Positions 23,553 to 31,216 are shown, counted from the first letter of the stretch. The stretch: DNA of 54,462 bases from Candidatus Nomurabacteria bacterium (GCA_943356445.1 CALREZ010000002.1:1-54462), one strand, 5' to 3'. The notes: generated by a model from the sequence alone, not told the origin. Numbers and translations: made by a program.

Positions 23553-23624
23553 GCGCCCGTAGTGAAACGGATATCACTTCAGTCTTCGAAACTGACAGTC
23601 CAGGTTCGAGTCCTGGCGGGCGCA
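23553..23624 (+). tRNA. tRNA-Arg (anticodon TCG)
   Basis: Acceptor GCGCCCG / CGGGCGC, anticodon loop CTTCGAA in stem TCAGT / ACTGA, T-arm CCAGG-TTCGAGT-CCTGG. CCA is not encoded. Confidence 0.95.
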
Positions 23625-23650
23625 CAGGAGATATATAGATATTTTTTCTA

Positions 23651-23678
23651 TTGAAAAAACTTTTATTTTTCGTATAAT
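23651..23678 (+). promoter_or_regulatory. Promoter of tRNA-Gly(GCC)
   Basis: TTGAAA (23651-23656), 16-nt spacer, TATAAT (23673-23678). Confidence 0.7.
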
Positions 23679-23687
23679 GGCTACATC

Positions 23688-23758
23688 GCGGGTATAGTTT
23701 AGTGGTAGAATATGACATTGCCAATGTTAAGGCGAGAGTTCGATTCTCTCTACCCGCA
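23688..23758 (+). tRNA. tRNA-Gly (anticodon GCC)
   Basis: Acceptor GCGGGTA / TACCCGC, anticodon loop TTGCCAA, T-arm GAGAG-TTCGATT-CTCTC. CCA is not encoded. Confidence 0.95.
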
Positions 23759-23765
23759 CAAGGAG

Positions 23766-23793
23766 AAAATACCGCCTAAAATGGCGGTATTTT
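23766..23793 (+). terminator. Intrinsic terminator after the tRNA pair
   Basis: Stem AAAATACCGCC / GGCGGTATTTT with a 6-nt loop, 7 nt after tRNA-Gly. Confidence 0.8.
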
Positions 23794-23843
23794 CTTTGCA
23801 TTCTTGCTTTGTTTTTGCAAACTTTTTTGTGTATACTATGAAT

Positions 23844-24152
23844 ATGGAAATTAAAACCGAGTTTGAATCCGCTCTTATTTTGCACAATATGCGCGAGTTT
23901 GTGATGGATAAACGAAAGTTTGACGAATGTATCCCGGAAAACATGAAAGAAGATCGAGAATATGGGTTTCTTGTGTCAGGACAACGCAATTATTGGCTTT
24001 TGGGAAAGTTTCCATTGCACGAAAAACGAGAAGATGGAGTGGTTTCGGAAGACCCTCGCGCTATTATCAATATCTTTGAAGTAACGCATTTCATTGATAA
24101 TGGGCAAATTTGCACGCGCGGAAAATACAAAATACTTCAGATCGTCGGATAA
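23844..24152 (+). CDS. Small protein of unknown function (102 aa)
   Basis: A soluble protein with no signal or membrane segment, rich in charged residues (REFVMDKRKFDECIPENMKE) and with an aromatic strand YWLLGKFPL. No family recognised. ATG 23844 is chosen because TATACT (23832-23837) ends 6 nt before it; the ATG at 23838 touches the -10, and the longer frame would overlap tRNA-Gly. Predicted leaderless. Confidence 0.55.
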   Translation: MEIKTEFESALILHNMREFVMDKRKFDECIPENMKEDREYGFLVSGQRNYWLLGKFPLHEKREDGVVSEDPRAIINIFEVTHFIDNGQICTRGKYKILQIVG

Positions 24153-24176
24153 ATACTCATTCATTATGACTTTTAC

Positions 24177-24199
24177 ATGCCTCTTATGAGGCATTTTTT
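24177..24199 (+). terminator. Intrinsic terminator
   Basis: Stem ATGCCTC / GAGGCAT, loop TTAT, T6. Confidence 0.85.
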
Positions 24200-24220
24200 A
24201 TTCCCATAAATATGTAAAAC

Positions 24221-24249
24221 TGTGGATAACTCTGTGTACATGTGTATAA
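24221..24249 (-). other. Pair of DnaA boxes
   Basis: TGTGGATAA (24221-24229) and TGTGTATAA (24241-24249) are the complements of TTATCCACA and TTATACACA. They lie in a 280-bp AT-rich gene-free spacer, followed by an AAAGGAC motif as at 20.46 kb. Confidence 0.6.
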
Positions 24250-24368
24250 AGGACACCTTTTTTAATCATCAGCAAGCATTCTTTTTTTGACCTTTTGTCA
24301 ATAAATGTGGCTTAAAATAACGTTATTTGTTTAGGTCGTCAAGGAAAAAATAAGAAAATATAAAGGAA

Positions 24369-24402
24369 ACAAAACAACGTTTCACATGAAACGTTGTTTT
24401 GT
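24369..24402. promoter_or_regulatory. parS-like site 6 within a 34-bp palindrome
   Basis: The core CGTTTCACATGAAACG (24378-24393) matches parS at 13 of 16 positions and is embedded in a palindrome with 16-bp arms (ACAAAACAACGTTTCA / TGAAACGTTGTTTTGT) and a 2-nt centre, just upstream of yraN. Confidence 0.6.
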
Positions 24403-24433
24403 GGATTTCCTTTAAAAGGGGTATTATCTTTTT

Positions 24434-24943
24434 ATGCCAAAGACAGAAAAACAAGAAACCGGGGATATTGGAGAGAAAATTGCGGGACTTTTCTTGAAAT
24501 CTAGAGGATTTGAAATTGCGGGGACGAACTACCGAAAACCCTGGGGAGAAATTGATATTATTGTTCGCAAAAAAGGGAAGATTCATTTTATAGAAGTAAA
24601 GACGGTAAAATTACGAGAAAAAACATCGTCTGTTTCTTGTGAAACAAACATCGGCTTTTTTAGAAAGAGCGGGGAAGTTATTTTAGAAAAGTTTTCACCT
24701 CCGGAAAAGTCTTATGCTATCAAAGAAATTTTAAACGGAGATGAAACCAGTGGCAATGGGTATCGCCCAGAGGATAATTTGCACCCATGGAAACTGAAAC
24801 GATTAAAAAAGGCTATCTTGTCGTATCTGGAAGAAAAACGCATGACAGAAGAAGACGACTGGCAATTTGACGCCGTTACGGTTCGTCTTGATGAAAAAGG
24901 GAAGATTGCTATGGTTGAATACCTTGAGGATATAATACTCTAA
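24434..24943 (+). CDS. yraN: YraN/UPF0102-family nuclease-like protein
   Basis: Members share a restriction-endonuclease-like fold. Visible: GDIGEKIAGLFLKSRGFEI, NYRKPWGEIDIIV and HFIEVKTV, i.e. the E-x-D-x(n)-E-x-K catalytic pattern, then RPEDNLHPWKLKRLKKAI and WQFDAVTV. At 169 aa it is longer than the usual ~120: residues about 57-105 form an extra segment which contains V-S-C-E-T, the translation of parS-like site 7. TATTAT ends 6 nt before ATG, so it should be leaderless. Confidence 0.85.
   Translation: MPKTEKQETGDIGEKIAGLFLKSRGFEIAGTNYRKPWGEIDIIVRKKGKIHFIEVKTVKLREKTSSVSCETNIGFFRKSGEVILEKFSPPEKSYAIKEILNGDETSGNGYRPEDNLHPWKLKRLKKAILSYLEEKRMTEEDDWQFDAVTVRLDEKGKIAMVEYLEDIIL
24631..24646. promoter_or_regulatory. 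parS-like site 7 (inside yraN)
   Basis: TGTTTCTTGTGAAACA, 14 of 16 matches to parS; read on the yraN strand it encodes V-S-C-E-T. Confidence 0.55.
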
Positions 24944-24993
24944 AAATTTTTACACAAGAGGGAGTCCTGTATAAAATCTGTTTTTTATTTTAG

Positions 24994-25064
24994 TCGGGGC
25001 GCCGAGAATCGAACTCGGTCTATCTGCTCCCAAAGCAGACGTACTGCCGGTATACTACGCCCCG
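24994..25064 (-). tRNA. tRNA-Pro (anticodon TGG)
   Basis: Minus strand: acceptor CGGGGCG / CGCCCCG, anticodon loop TTTGGGA in stem TCTGC / GCAGA, T-arm CCGAG-TTCGATT-CTCGG. CCA is not encoded. Confidence 0.95.
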
Positions 25065-25113
25065 ATATCCAATACTCTAGCACAAATCAAATAAAAAATC
25101 ACGTAAAAATAAT

Positions 25114-25142
25114 TTGACTATACGTGTCTGGTTTGCTATTAT
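25114..25142 (+). promoter_or_regulatory. Promoter of the RlmN-like gene
   Basis: TTGACT (25114-25119), 17-nt spacer, TATTAT (25137-25142); start near 25149 gives a 72-nt leader. Confidence 0.75.
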
Positions 25143-25154
25143 CAGCGGTGTCAC

Positions 25155-25186
25155 TCCGCGGCACTGTCCGCGGAATTTTGTTTTTT
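25155..25186 (+). promoter_or_regulatory. Terminator-like attenuator in the RlmN-like leader
   Basis: Stem TCCGCGG / CCGCGGA with a 6-nt loop followed by ATTTTGTTTTTT, placed between the promoter and the start codon. It could stop transcription before the gene unless another fold forms. Confidence 0.55.
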
Positions 25187-25220
25187 GAAAATCAACATTC
25201 TCGCAAAAAAGGAGAAATAT

Positions 25221-26123
25221 ATGGAAAAACAGCAAAATCCTCAGTTTTTTAAAGAGGTGCGGTCTCAAGAAGATGCGACGGTAAAATTTATTTTCCGTGC
25301 GCCGGAAATAATTGAATTCAGCTATATTAACAAAAACGACGGCAAAGATATTATTTGTGCGCCGACGCAGACCTCGTGTAATCTTGGCTGCAAATTTTGT
25401 TTTTTGTCTGACTATAAGCTTAAAGTAAGGAATCTTCGTCTGGAAGAAATAATCGGCCCGATAGATCACGTTACAGAAAGCCTCGGTTTACTTTCTCATG
25501 AAAAACGCAATAAAGTGCTCCTTATTTCGTTTATGGGGTGCGGAGAACCGTTGTTGAATCTGAAAAACGTTATTTCTGCGGCAAAAAAGATACGCGAAAA
25601 GTATGCAAAGGAATATAACGTTGTTCGTTTTGCTATCGCGACCCTCGTACCAAAACCCTCGCTCCTTGTTCATCTTACAGAAGAAGTACAAAAAAACAGT
25701 CTTGCCGTTAAACTGCATTTATCACTCCATTCGCCGTTTGATGAAAAAAGAAAAGAGATTATGCCCTCTGCTTCCGGTATAAAGGAAAGCGTGGAGCTTT
25801 TAGAACAATTTCGCAAAGAAACGGGAAATTCCGCTGAGATTCACTATGCGATGATAGACGGCGTGAACGATAGAGATGAAGATCTTTTTGGTCTTATGGC
25901 TCTTTTTGAAGGAAGAGACATTCCGATAAAGTTTCTGATTTACAACGAAAAACCTTCGCTTGAATTGAAAGAATCCATGCGTGTGGCTTTCTTTCGCGAA
26001 GAACTTGCTAAACGGGGTATCGTTACAGAGTTCTATATTCCGCCCGGACGGGACGTTGGTAGCAGTTGCGGTCAGTTCCTTATGGAATACTACTTGGAAT
26101 TCAACCAGAATAAGAAGAAATAG
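25221..26123 (+). CDS. RlmN/Cfr-family radical SAM methyltransferase
   Basis: RlmN methylates C2 of A2503 in 23S rRNA (and A37 of some tRNAs); Cfr methylates C8. The 300 aa carry the radical SAM cluster C53-x3-C57-x2-C60 (SCNLGCKFC) and, seven residues before it, C46, the position of the second catalytic Cys in RlmN; the methyl-carrier Cys near the end is present in SSCGQF. The SLHSPFDEKRKEIMP and MIDGVNDRDED motifs are family hallmarks. The usual N-terminal accessory domain of ~60 residues is missing and the rest is divergent, so substrate is uncertain. ATG 25221 follows AAGGAG. Translation is preceded by a possible attenuator. Confidence 0.82.
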   Translation: MEKQQNPQFFKEVRSQEDATVKFIFRAPEIIEFSYINKNDGKDIICAPTQTSCNLGCKFCFLSDYKLKVRNLRLEEIIGPIDHVTESLGLLSHEKRNKVLLISFMGCGEPLLNLKNVISAAKKIREKYAKEYNVVRFAIATLVPKPSLLVHLTEEVQKNSLAVKLHLSLHSPFDEKRKEIMPSASGIKESVELLEQFRKETGNSAEIHYAMIDGVNDRDEDLFGLMALFEGRDIPIKFLIYNEKPSLELKESMRVAFFREELAKRGIVTEFYIPPGRDVGSSCGQFLMEYYLEFNQNKKK

Positions 26124-26131
26124 TTTTATAC

Positions 26132-26160
26132 AACCCCCGGAATTTTCCGGGGGTTATTTT
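26132..26160 (+). terminator. Intrinsic terminator
   Basis: Perfect 11-bp stem AACCCCCGGAA / TTCCGGGGGTT with 2-nt loop, then ATTTTT. Confidence 0.9.
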
Positions 26161-26207
26161 TAACGGAAGTTTGCAAAAAGAAATTTGCGTATGGTATTAT
26201 AACAAAT

Positions 26208-26510
26208 ATGAATACTTACAAAGAAACGCTTGAAACAGCGAAAAGAGTAATAGATGGATTGGATATTTCCGCGGAAGACAAGGCTCTGCTCCATGAACGC
26301 GTACCACGCCTTTCTTTTGATGCGTTGGAGATATTCGTGTGGACGCTGGAAAAAGAACCGGCGGATGTCGCTACGCTTATTCAGAAAACCCGTCAATGGA
26401 TGGAATCACAAAACGATCCCATTGCGATCCAAAAAGCGATAGAAAAAGACAAAAAAGAACTTGAAGAGGCGATGGTCGCAGCCGAGGAGGAACAACCGTT
26501 AACTATTTAA
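26208..26510 (+). CDS. Small helical protein of unknown function (100 aa)
   Basis: All-helical soluble protein ending in an acidic tail (ELEEAMVAAEEEQP). No family recognised. TATTAT (26195-26200) ends 7 nt before the ATG and TTGCAA lies 18 nt further upstream, so the message should be leaderless. The next gene starts 5 nt after its end, so the two are cotranscribed. Confidence 0.55.
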   Translation: MNTYKETLETAKRVIDGLDISAEDKALLHERVPRLSFDALEIFVWTLEKEPADVATLIQKTRQWMESQNDPIAIQKAIEKDKKELEEAMVAAEEEQPLTI

Positions 26511-26514
26511 TTTT

Positions 26515-27483
26515 ATGGAAAAATTTCCTGGAGCAGAAGAAACAAATAAAGAGGAAGAAAAAGGGAAGGGGTATGATCTTCCGGCTGAATCATATCTGAA
26601 TCCGAATGAAATGCCTCAAATCAGCGAAAACAATACGGCAGAGAAGAAAGAAATGATACAGACCCATATCTCTTACTCAAACATGATAGGAGATACCTTG
26701 GAAAATCAGGCTCTTCGCAAGAATATGAGCAATGAGGAGATTGAAGCGCTGGCAACGGCCATGGTTAAGCAATACGAAGAAACAAGTATTGAAGAGGAAG
26801 AAGCGCAAGTTTCCGAGATTTTTGAGATGACCGAAACGGAAAACAGAGAGGAAATTAAAAAACTGGAAGAAAAAAAAGATACCTCTATTTTTACCCGAGC
26901 GGTAGAAGCGATGAAAGAATATCTGGTAAAGTATCCGAAAGTGGCAAAACTGGCAATGATAGGCGTCGTTGCGTATGAAATGGGGAATAACCCGGCCATG
27001 GCGGATGATACTTTCGGGCAAATGATTTATTCCGGTACCGAGGGGGCGTCGCGATACGCGTATTCTCAACAGGCGGGTCAAGAGCGATTGCAGTATAATG
27101 CAATGTATGGAGACCAGAGAGCTCGTTTGCAGTATCAAGCGGATACGCAAAGGGCAGAGCAGCAACGCCAACGGGAATACAGTCAACTGGATGATGCCAT
27201 TTTGCGGGCTCAGTCGTCAGAAAAGTATAAAGGAACACCGGAACAGGAAAAAAGTATCGCCAATCAGGTATATAGAATAAGACAGCAAATAGAGCAACGG
27301 TATCAGCTTAATGTTTCCAATGCTCAAATGAGAGCCCAAACAACTCAGCAGAATACGCAAATGAGGGCGCAGGAAATAGAGATGCAGAATAAAATGAGAC
27401 AGCAAGAGATTGCGGTGGGAGTAGGTTCCCAAATAGCGAATCAGGCCATCAATGGGATAATAAGGGGTGCTCTTGGACGCTAA
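26515..27483 (+). CDS. Gln/Arg-rich protein with a central hydrophobic segment (322 aa)
   Basis: Residues 1-140 are acidic and probably partly disordered. Residues about 143-165 (VAKLAMIGVVAYEMGNNPAM) are hydrophobic and may form one membrane helix. The C-terminal half is rich in Gln, Arg, Tyr and Met with repeated QMRAQ-type words (NAQMRAQTTQQNTQMRAQEI), probably a long helix or coiled coil, ending in a Gly/Ile-rich tail. No family recognised. Second gene of a two-gene operon that ends at the hairpin at 27504. Confidence 0.55.
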   Translation: MEKFPGAEETNKEEEKGKGYDLPAESYLNPNEMPQISENNTAEKKEMIQTHISYSNMIGDTLENQALRKNMSNEEIEALATAMVKQYEETSIEEEEAQVSEIFEMTETENREEIKKLEEKKDTSIFTRAVEAMKEYLVKYPKVAKLAMIGVVAYEMGNNPAMADDTFGQMIYSGTEGASRYAYSQQAGQERLQYNAMYGDQRARLQYQADTQRAEQQRQREYSQLDDAILRAQSSEKYKGTPEQEKSIANQVYRIRQQIEQRYQLNVSNAQMRAQTTQQNTQMRAQEIEMQNKMRQQEIAVGVGSQIANQAINGIIRGALGR

Positions 27484-27503
27484 ATCCTCGTTTATTTAGT
27501 CTG

Positions 27504-27540
27504 AAAAACAAGATCCGGTCTTTCGGGTCTTGTTTTTTTA
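27504..27540 (+). terminator. Intrinsic terminator
   Basis: AAAAACAAGA pairs with TCTTGTTTTT around CCG / CGG, then T7. Confidence 0.85.
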
Positions 27541-27593
27541 TTGTTGTTATGTTGGATTTTGTTATGCACACCCTGTTTTTAAAACAAAGAGAG

Positions 27594-27763
27594 TATAATA
27601 AAAACATAGAAGGAAGGGGTACTATACAAAACAAATACATCCCGCAGATACTCTGTAGAACGAGAATCGTAAGCATGGCGGGTTTTTTGGTGACCCGGAG
27701 CTGTGTAGCGAGTTGTATTATTTAGCGAAAAGAGTAAAAAATTATTAGTTTTTGAAGGAAATT
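27594..27763 (+). promoter_or_regulatory. nrdD promoter -10 and structured leader
   Basis: TATAAT at 27594-27599 with no clear -35 starts a leader of about 160 nt. Within it CCCG / CGGG (27641-27644, 27679-27682) closes two small hairpins (CAGA-TAC-TCTG and ACGA-GAA-TCGT), a three-way junction followed at once by T6. A later AAATACA / TTGTATT pairing could form an alternative. The leader ends with GAAGGA before the ATG. Confidence 0.4.
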
Positions 27764-29908
27764 ATGCAACCAAAAACAAAATCGCTTTTTGTCGTAAAAA
27801 GAAACGGTGAAAAAGTTGTGTTTGACAGTGAAAAGATATTTCAGGCGATATTGAAAGCGGGTATTGCGACGAATGATTTTGGAGAAAAAAAAGCGCGCGC
27901 TATTGCGGAAGGAGTTTCTCAATTTTTAAGCAAATCCAGAAAAGAAGAGCTCCCGATTGAGGAGATACAGGACGTGATTGAGTTCGCTATCATGAACGCG
28001 GGATTTTACAAGACCGCTCGCGCCTATATTACTTATCGGGATTCTCGCGCTCGAGAGAGAGATACGGAAAAAACATTTATTGAAGTAGAAAAAACCATAA
28101 CCGAGTACTTAAATAAAGCCGACTGGAGAGTCAATGCGAATGCCAATCAAGGATACTCGCTTGGCGGAATGATTTTGAACGCTTCCGGGAAAATAATTGC
28201 CAATTACTGGCTTTCTTCTGTTTATCCGAGAGAAATCGGCGAAGCGCACCGAGAAGGAGACATTCATATCCATGACCTTGATATGTTTTCCGGTTATTGC
28301 GCCGGCTGGAGCCTGCGGGCTCTTATAGAAGAAGGCTTTAACGGTGTGCCGGGAAAAGTTGAATCCGATCCGCCGAAACATTTGGAGACGGTTGTGGCGC
28401 AGATGGTGAATTTCTTGGGAACGCTTCAGAATGAGTGGGCTGGCGCGCAGGCATTTTCTTCTTTTGACACCTATATGGCCCCGTTTGTAAGAAAAGACAA
28501 TTTGAATTACAAAGAAGTAAAACAATCAGTACAGCAATTCGTCTTTAATCTGAACGTTCCGTCACGGTGGGGAACACAGACCCCTTTCACCAACATTACG
28601 CTTGATTGGGTTTGTCCGGAAGATATGAAGAAAAAACAGCCGATTATCGGCGGAGAGATCATGAATTTTACCTATGGAGACTGCCAGAAAGAAATGGATA
28701 TGGTCAACAAGGCCTTTATTGAAGTAATGACTTCCGGCGACAGAAACGGACGCGTCTTTACTTTTCCGATTCCGACCTACAACATTACCAGGGATTTTGA
28801 CTGGGACAATGAAAATGCGCAGGCTTTGTTTGAAATGGCGGCAAAGTTCGGCACCCCGTATTTCCAAAACTTTTTGAACTCATCTTTAAAACCAAGCGAT
28901 GTACGCAGTATGTGCTGCCGTCTCCAGTTGGATCTTCGCGAGCTTCGCGCCAGAGGAGGAGGTCTCTTCGGTTCTGCCGAAATGACCGGCTCTATCGGCG
29001 TTGTTACCGTCAATCTTCCGAGAATCGGCTATATTTCCGACACAAAAGAACAATTCTTCGCTCGTCTTGGAAAACTCATGGATCTGGCAAAAAATTCTTT
29101 GGAACTGAAAAGAAAAGTGGTAGGCGATAATATAGAAAGAGGATTGTTGCCATATACAAAAAGATATTTGCCGAGTTTGCACGCGCATTTCAGCACCATC
29201 GGTTTGAATGGAATGAATGAAGCGGTACGAAATTTTCTTGGGAAAGATATAGACATTTCATCCAAAGAGGGAAGAGAATTCGCTCTTGAAATTTTGAATT
29301 TTATGCGCGACCGTCTTGCCGACTACCAAGAGGAAACGGGAAATATGTACAACCTTGAAGCAACGCCGGCAGAAGGAACCACTTATCGTTTCGCAAAAGA
29401 AGATCAGAAGCGTTTTCCCGGAATTCTTCAAGCGGGAACGAGAGAAGCGCCGTATTACACCAACTCTTCACATCTTCATGTCGGACACACCGATAACCCT
29501 CTTGATGCGTTGGATCACCAAGATGAATTGCAGACCAAATATACCGGAGGTACGGTTCTTCATCTGTTCTTGGGAGAAAGGCTTCGTGATTGGAAGACGG
29601 CAAGAAATTTTGTGAAAAAAGTCGCCGAAAATTATCGTTTGCCGTACTTTACGCTTACTCCGACATTCTCTGTTTGCCCGACTCACGGTTATCTGAATGG
29701 TGAAGTGCCGAAATGTCCGACCTGTGACGCCGAATGCGAGGTTTGGTCGCGCATCATGGGATATCATCGTCCGGTTTCACAATGGAATCATGGAAAGAAA
29801 AGCGAATATGCAGAAAGAAAAGAGTATATTCCTCCGATGGTAACGCATAAAACAGAAGATTGTTTGCCAAAAGCGGTAAAAGGTAAGAAAGCCGAAATGG
29901 TCAAGTAA
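27764..29908 (+). CDS. nrdD: Anaerobic (class III) ribonucleoside-triphosphate reductase
   Basis: Reduces ribonucleoside triphosphates to deoxy forms using a glycyl radical; the only ribonucleotide reductase in the window. An N-terminal ATP-cone (VKRNGEKVVFDSEKIF) is followed by the NrdD barrel with catalytic-type Cys in SMCCRL-like VRSMCCRLQ, and the C-terminal zinc site (VCPTHGYLNGEVPKC with CPTC and later C). The radical glycine is in SRIMGYHRPV. ATG 27764 has GAAGGA upstream and is preferred over a TTG four codons earlier. Length 714 aa is normal. nrdG is 0.6 kb downstream. Confidence 0.95.
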   Translation: MQPKTKSLFVVKRNGEKVVFDSEKIFQAILKAGIATNDFGEKKARAIAEGVSQFLSKSRKEELPIEEIQDVIEFAIMNAGFYKTARAYITYRDSRARERDTEKTFIEVEKTITEYLNKADWRVNANANQGYSLGGMILNASGKIIANYWLSSVYPREIGEAHREGDIHIHDLDMFSGYCAGWSLRALIEEGFNGVPGKVESDPPKHLETVVAQMVNFLGTLQNEWAGAQAFSSFDTYMAPFVRKDNLNYKEVKQSVQQFVFNLNVPSRWGTQTPFTNITLDWVCPEDMKKKQPIIGGEIMNFTYGDCQKEMDMVNKAFIEVMTSGDRNGRVFTFPIPTYNITRDFDWDNENAQALFEMAAKFGTPYFQNFLNSSLKPSDVRSMCCRLQLDLRELRARGGGLFGSAEMTGSIGVVTVNLPRIGYISDTKEQFFARLGKLMDLAKNSLELKRKVVGDNIERGLLPYTKRYLPSLHAHFSTIGLNGMNEAVRNFLGKDIDISSKEGREFALEILNFMRDRLADYQEETGNMYNLEATPAEGTTYRFAKEDQKRFPGILQAGTREAPYYTNSSHLHVGHTDNPLDALDHQDELQTKYTGGTVLHLFLGERLRDWKTARNFVKKVAENYRLPYFTLTPTFSVCPTHGYLNGEVPKCPTCDAECEVWSRIMGYHRPVSQWNHGKKSEYAERKEYIPPMVTHKTEDCLPKAVKGKKAEMVK

Positions 29909-29957
29909 TAAAGCTTTTAGGCGTTAGGTTTCAGTTTTAACGACTATTATAAAAAAT

Positions 29958-29988
29958 AACCGCCCTGACATTTGTCGGGGCGGTTTTG
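29958..29988. terminator. Bidirectional intrinsic terminator
   Basis: AACCGCCCTGACA / GTCGGGGCGGTT with one wobble, then TTTTGTTTTTT; lies between nrdD and a convergent gene. Confidence 0.85.
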
Positions 29989-29994
29989 TTTTTT

Positions 29995-30396
29995 CTAGAG
30001 CAAGAGGTTCGCTAAAAATATAGCTACGTTCGCGGTGTGAAACTGCTGTTCTTGTGTTGTGTGTTCAAGATCTTTTTCTTCAAACCAACCGCCTTGATCA
30101 AGTACTTTTTTAAGAAAAACACTTACAGACGGATATCTATTGTCATTACTTTTTACGGTGATTGGTTCACATGATTCACAACAGATACATCTTGGAGGAT
30201 CTTTGACGGGAACCGCTCCTGAAACACGCATATGAATCAAAAGAACCTGTGTAAAGACCACTTTCACGGGGGATTCGTAATGACTATCCCCAAGAATTGT
30301 TTCTGATGACATAAGATCTTCTGATTCGTCTGTCAGGAAACTTTCGTAAAGGGTACGATATTGTTCCAGAGTAAGGTACGGTATTTTTTTTGGCAC
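29995..30396 (-). CDS. Small protein with CxxC motif, function unknown (133 aa)
   Basis: GTG 30396 is preferred because AGGAG lies 6 nt upstream; the longer frame begins at GTG 30426 without such a site. The protein has a short Cys cluster (RCICCESC, near residue 80) that could bind metal, an N-terminal helical part (LTLEQYRTLYESF) and a C-terminal hydrophobic helix (HTANVAIFLANLLL). No family recognised. It lies between nrdD and nrdG on the opposite strand. Confidence 0.5.
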   Translation of the reverse strand: MPKKIPYLTLEQYRTLYESFLTDESEDLMSSETILGDSHYESPVKVVFTQVLLIHMRVSGAVPVKDPPRCICCESCEPITVKSNDNRYPSVSVFLKKVLDQGGWFEEKDLEHTTQEQQFHTANVAIFLANLLL

Positions 30397-30491
30397 TGCT
30401 TTCTCCTGTTGGTAAAGTCCGTTCACTACTTTATATCATAAAATATGTTTTGTCAATAAAAGAAAATCCGTTATTCGGGTATACTGTTCTT

Positions 30492-31184
30492 ATGCTTATC
30501 GGAGGATTTCAAAAATTAACGCTTCTGGATTATCCGGAAAAAACCGCCGCGATGATATTTACGCGCGGATGCACTTTTTTATGCCCGTTTTGTCATAACC
30601 CCGAACTTATTTACGTCGATCAGGATACGGAAAATATCTCAGAGGAAGAGGTTTTGGATTACTTGAGAAAAAAGAAGAAAATGATAGACGGATTGGTAAT
30701 CACCGGCGGAGAACCGACTATCCATAAAGACTTGGGTGATTTTATCAAAAAAGTTCGCGATATCGGCATGGTGGTGAAACTGGATACGAATGGAACTTCC
30801 CCCGAAATCGTGGAAAGGTTTCTCAAAGAAAAGATCGTAGACTACTTCGCCATGGATATGAAACATTCATGGGAGAAATATAATCTGATTGGAAGGTCAA
30901 AAAAAGAGGGGATGATAGACGATGTGAAAAAAACTTTCTCGCTTATCCAGAATTCCGGCCTGCCCCACGAGTTTCGTACCACTGTTTTTCCCGGGTGCCA
31001 CAGTGAAGAAGACTTTTTCACGATGGCGGGATATTTATTGCCGGGTGAAACCTATTTTCTGCAAAATATACGGTATGGGAAAACTTTGGAAAAGAATTTG
31101 GATGAAAGCAAGAAATTGAATGTTTCGCGCATCGTTTCCGGATTGAAAGAAAAGTTTCCGAGACTTATAATAGAAGAGAGATAA
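30492..31184 (+). CDS. nrdG: Anaerobic ribonucleotide reductase activating enzyme
   Basis: A radical SAM activase that installs the glycyl radical on NrdD. The 231 aa show GFQKLTLLDYPEKTA, the cluster C27-x3-C31-x2-C34 (GCTFLCPFC), HNPEL, and TGGEPTIHKDL. It belongs to the PflA-like NrdG group with a larger C-terminus than E. coli NrdG. ATG 30492 is fixed by TATACT (30480-30485) ending 6 nt upstream, so it is predicted leaderless and independent of nrdD. Confidence 0.92.
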   Translation: MLIGGFQKLTLLDYPEKTAAMIFTRGCTFLCPFCHNPELIYVDQDTENISEEEVLDYLRKKKKMIDGLVITGGEPTIHKDLGDFIKKVRDIGMVVKLDTNGTSPEIVERFLKEKIVDYFAMDMKHSWEKYNLIGRSKKEGMIDDVKKTFSLIQNSGLPHEFRTTVFPGCHSEEDFFTMAGYLLPGETYFLQNIRYGKTLEKNLDESKKLNVSRIVSGLKEKFPRLIIEER

Positions 31185-31216
31185 TAAATAAATTATTAAA
31201 TTAAACCTATAAATAT

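Noticed and set aside
23712-23843. Longer start for the 102-aa protein
   Set aside because: It would overlap tRNA-Gly and its terminator.
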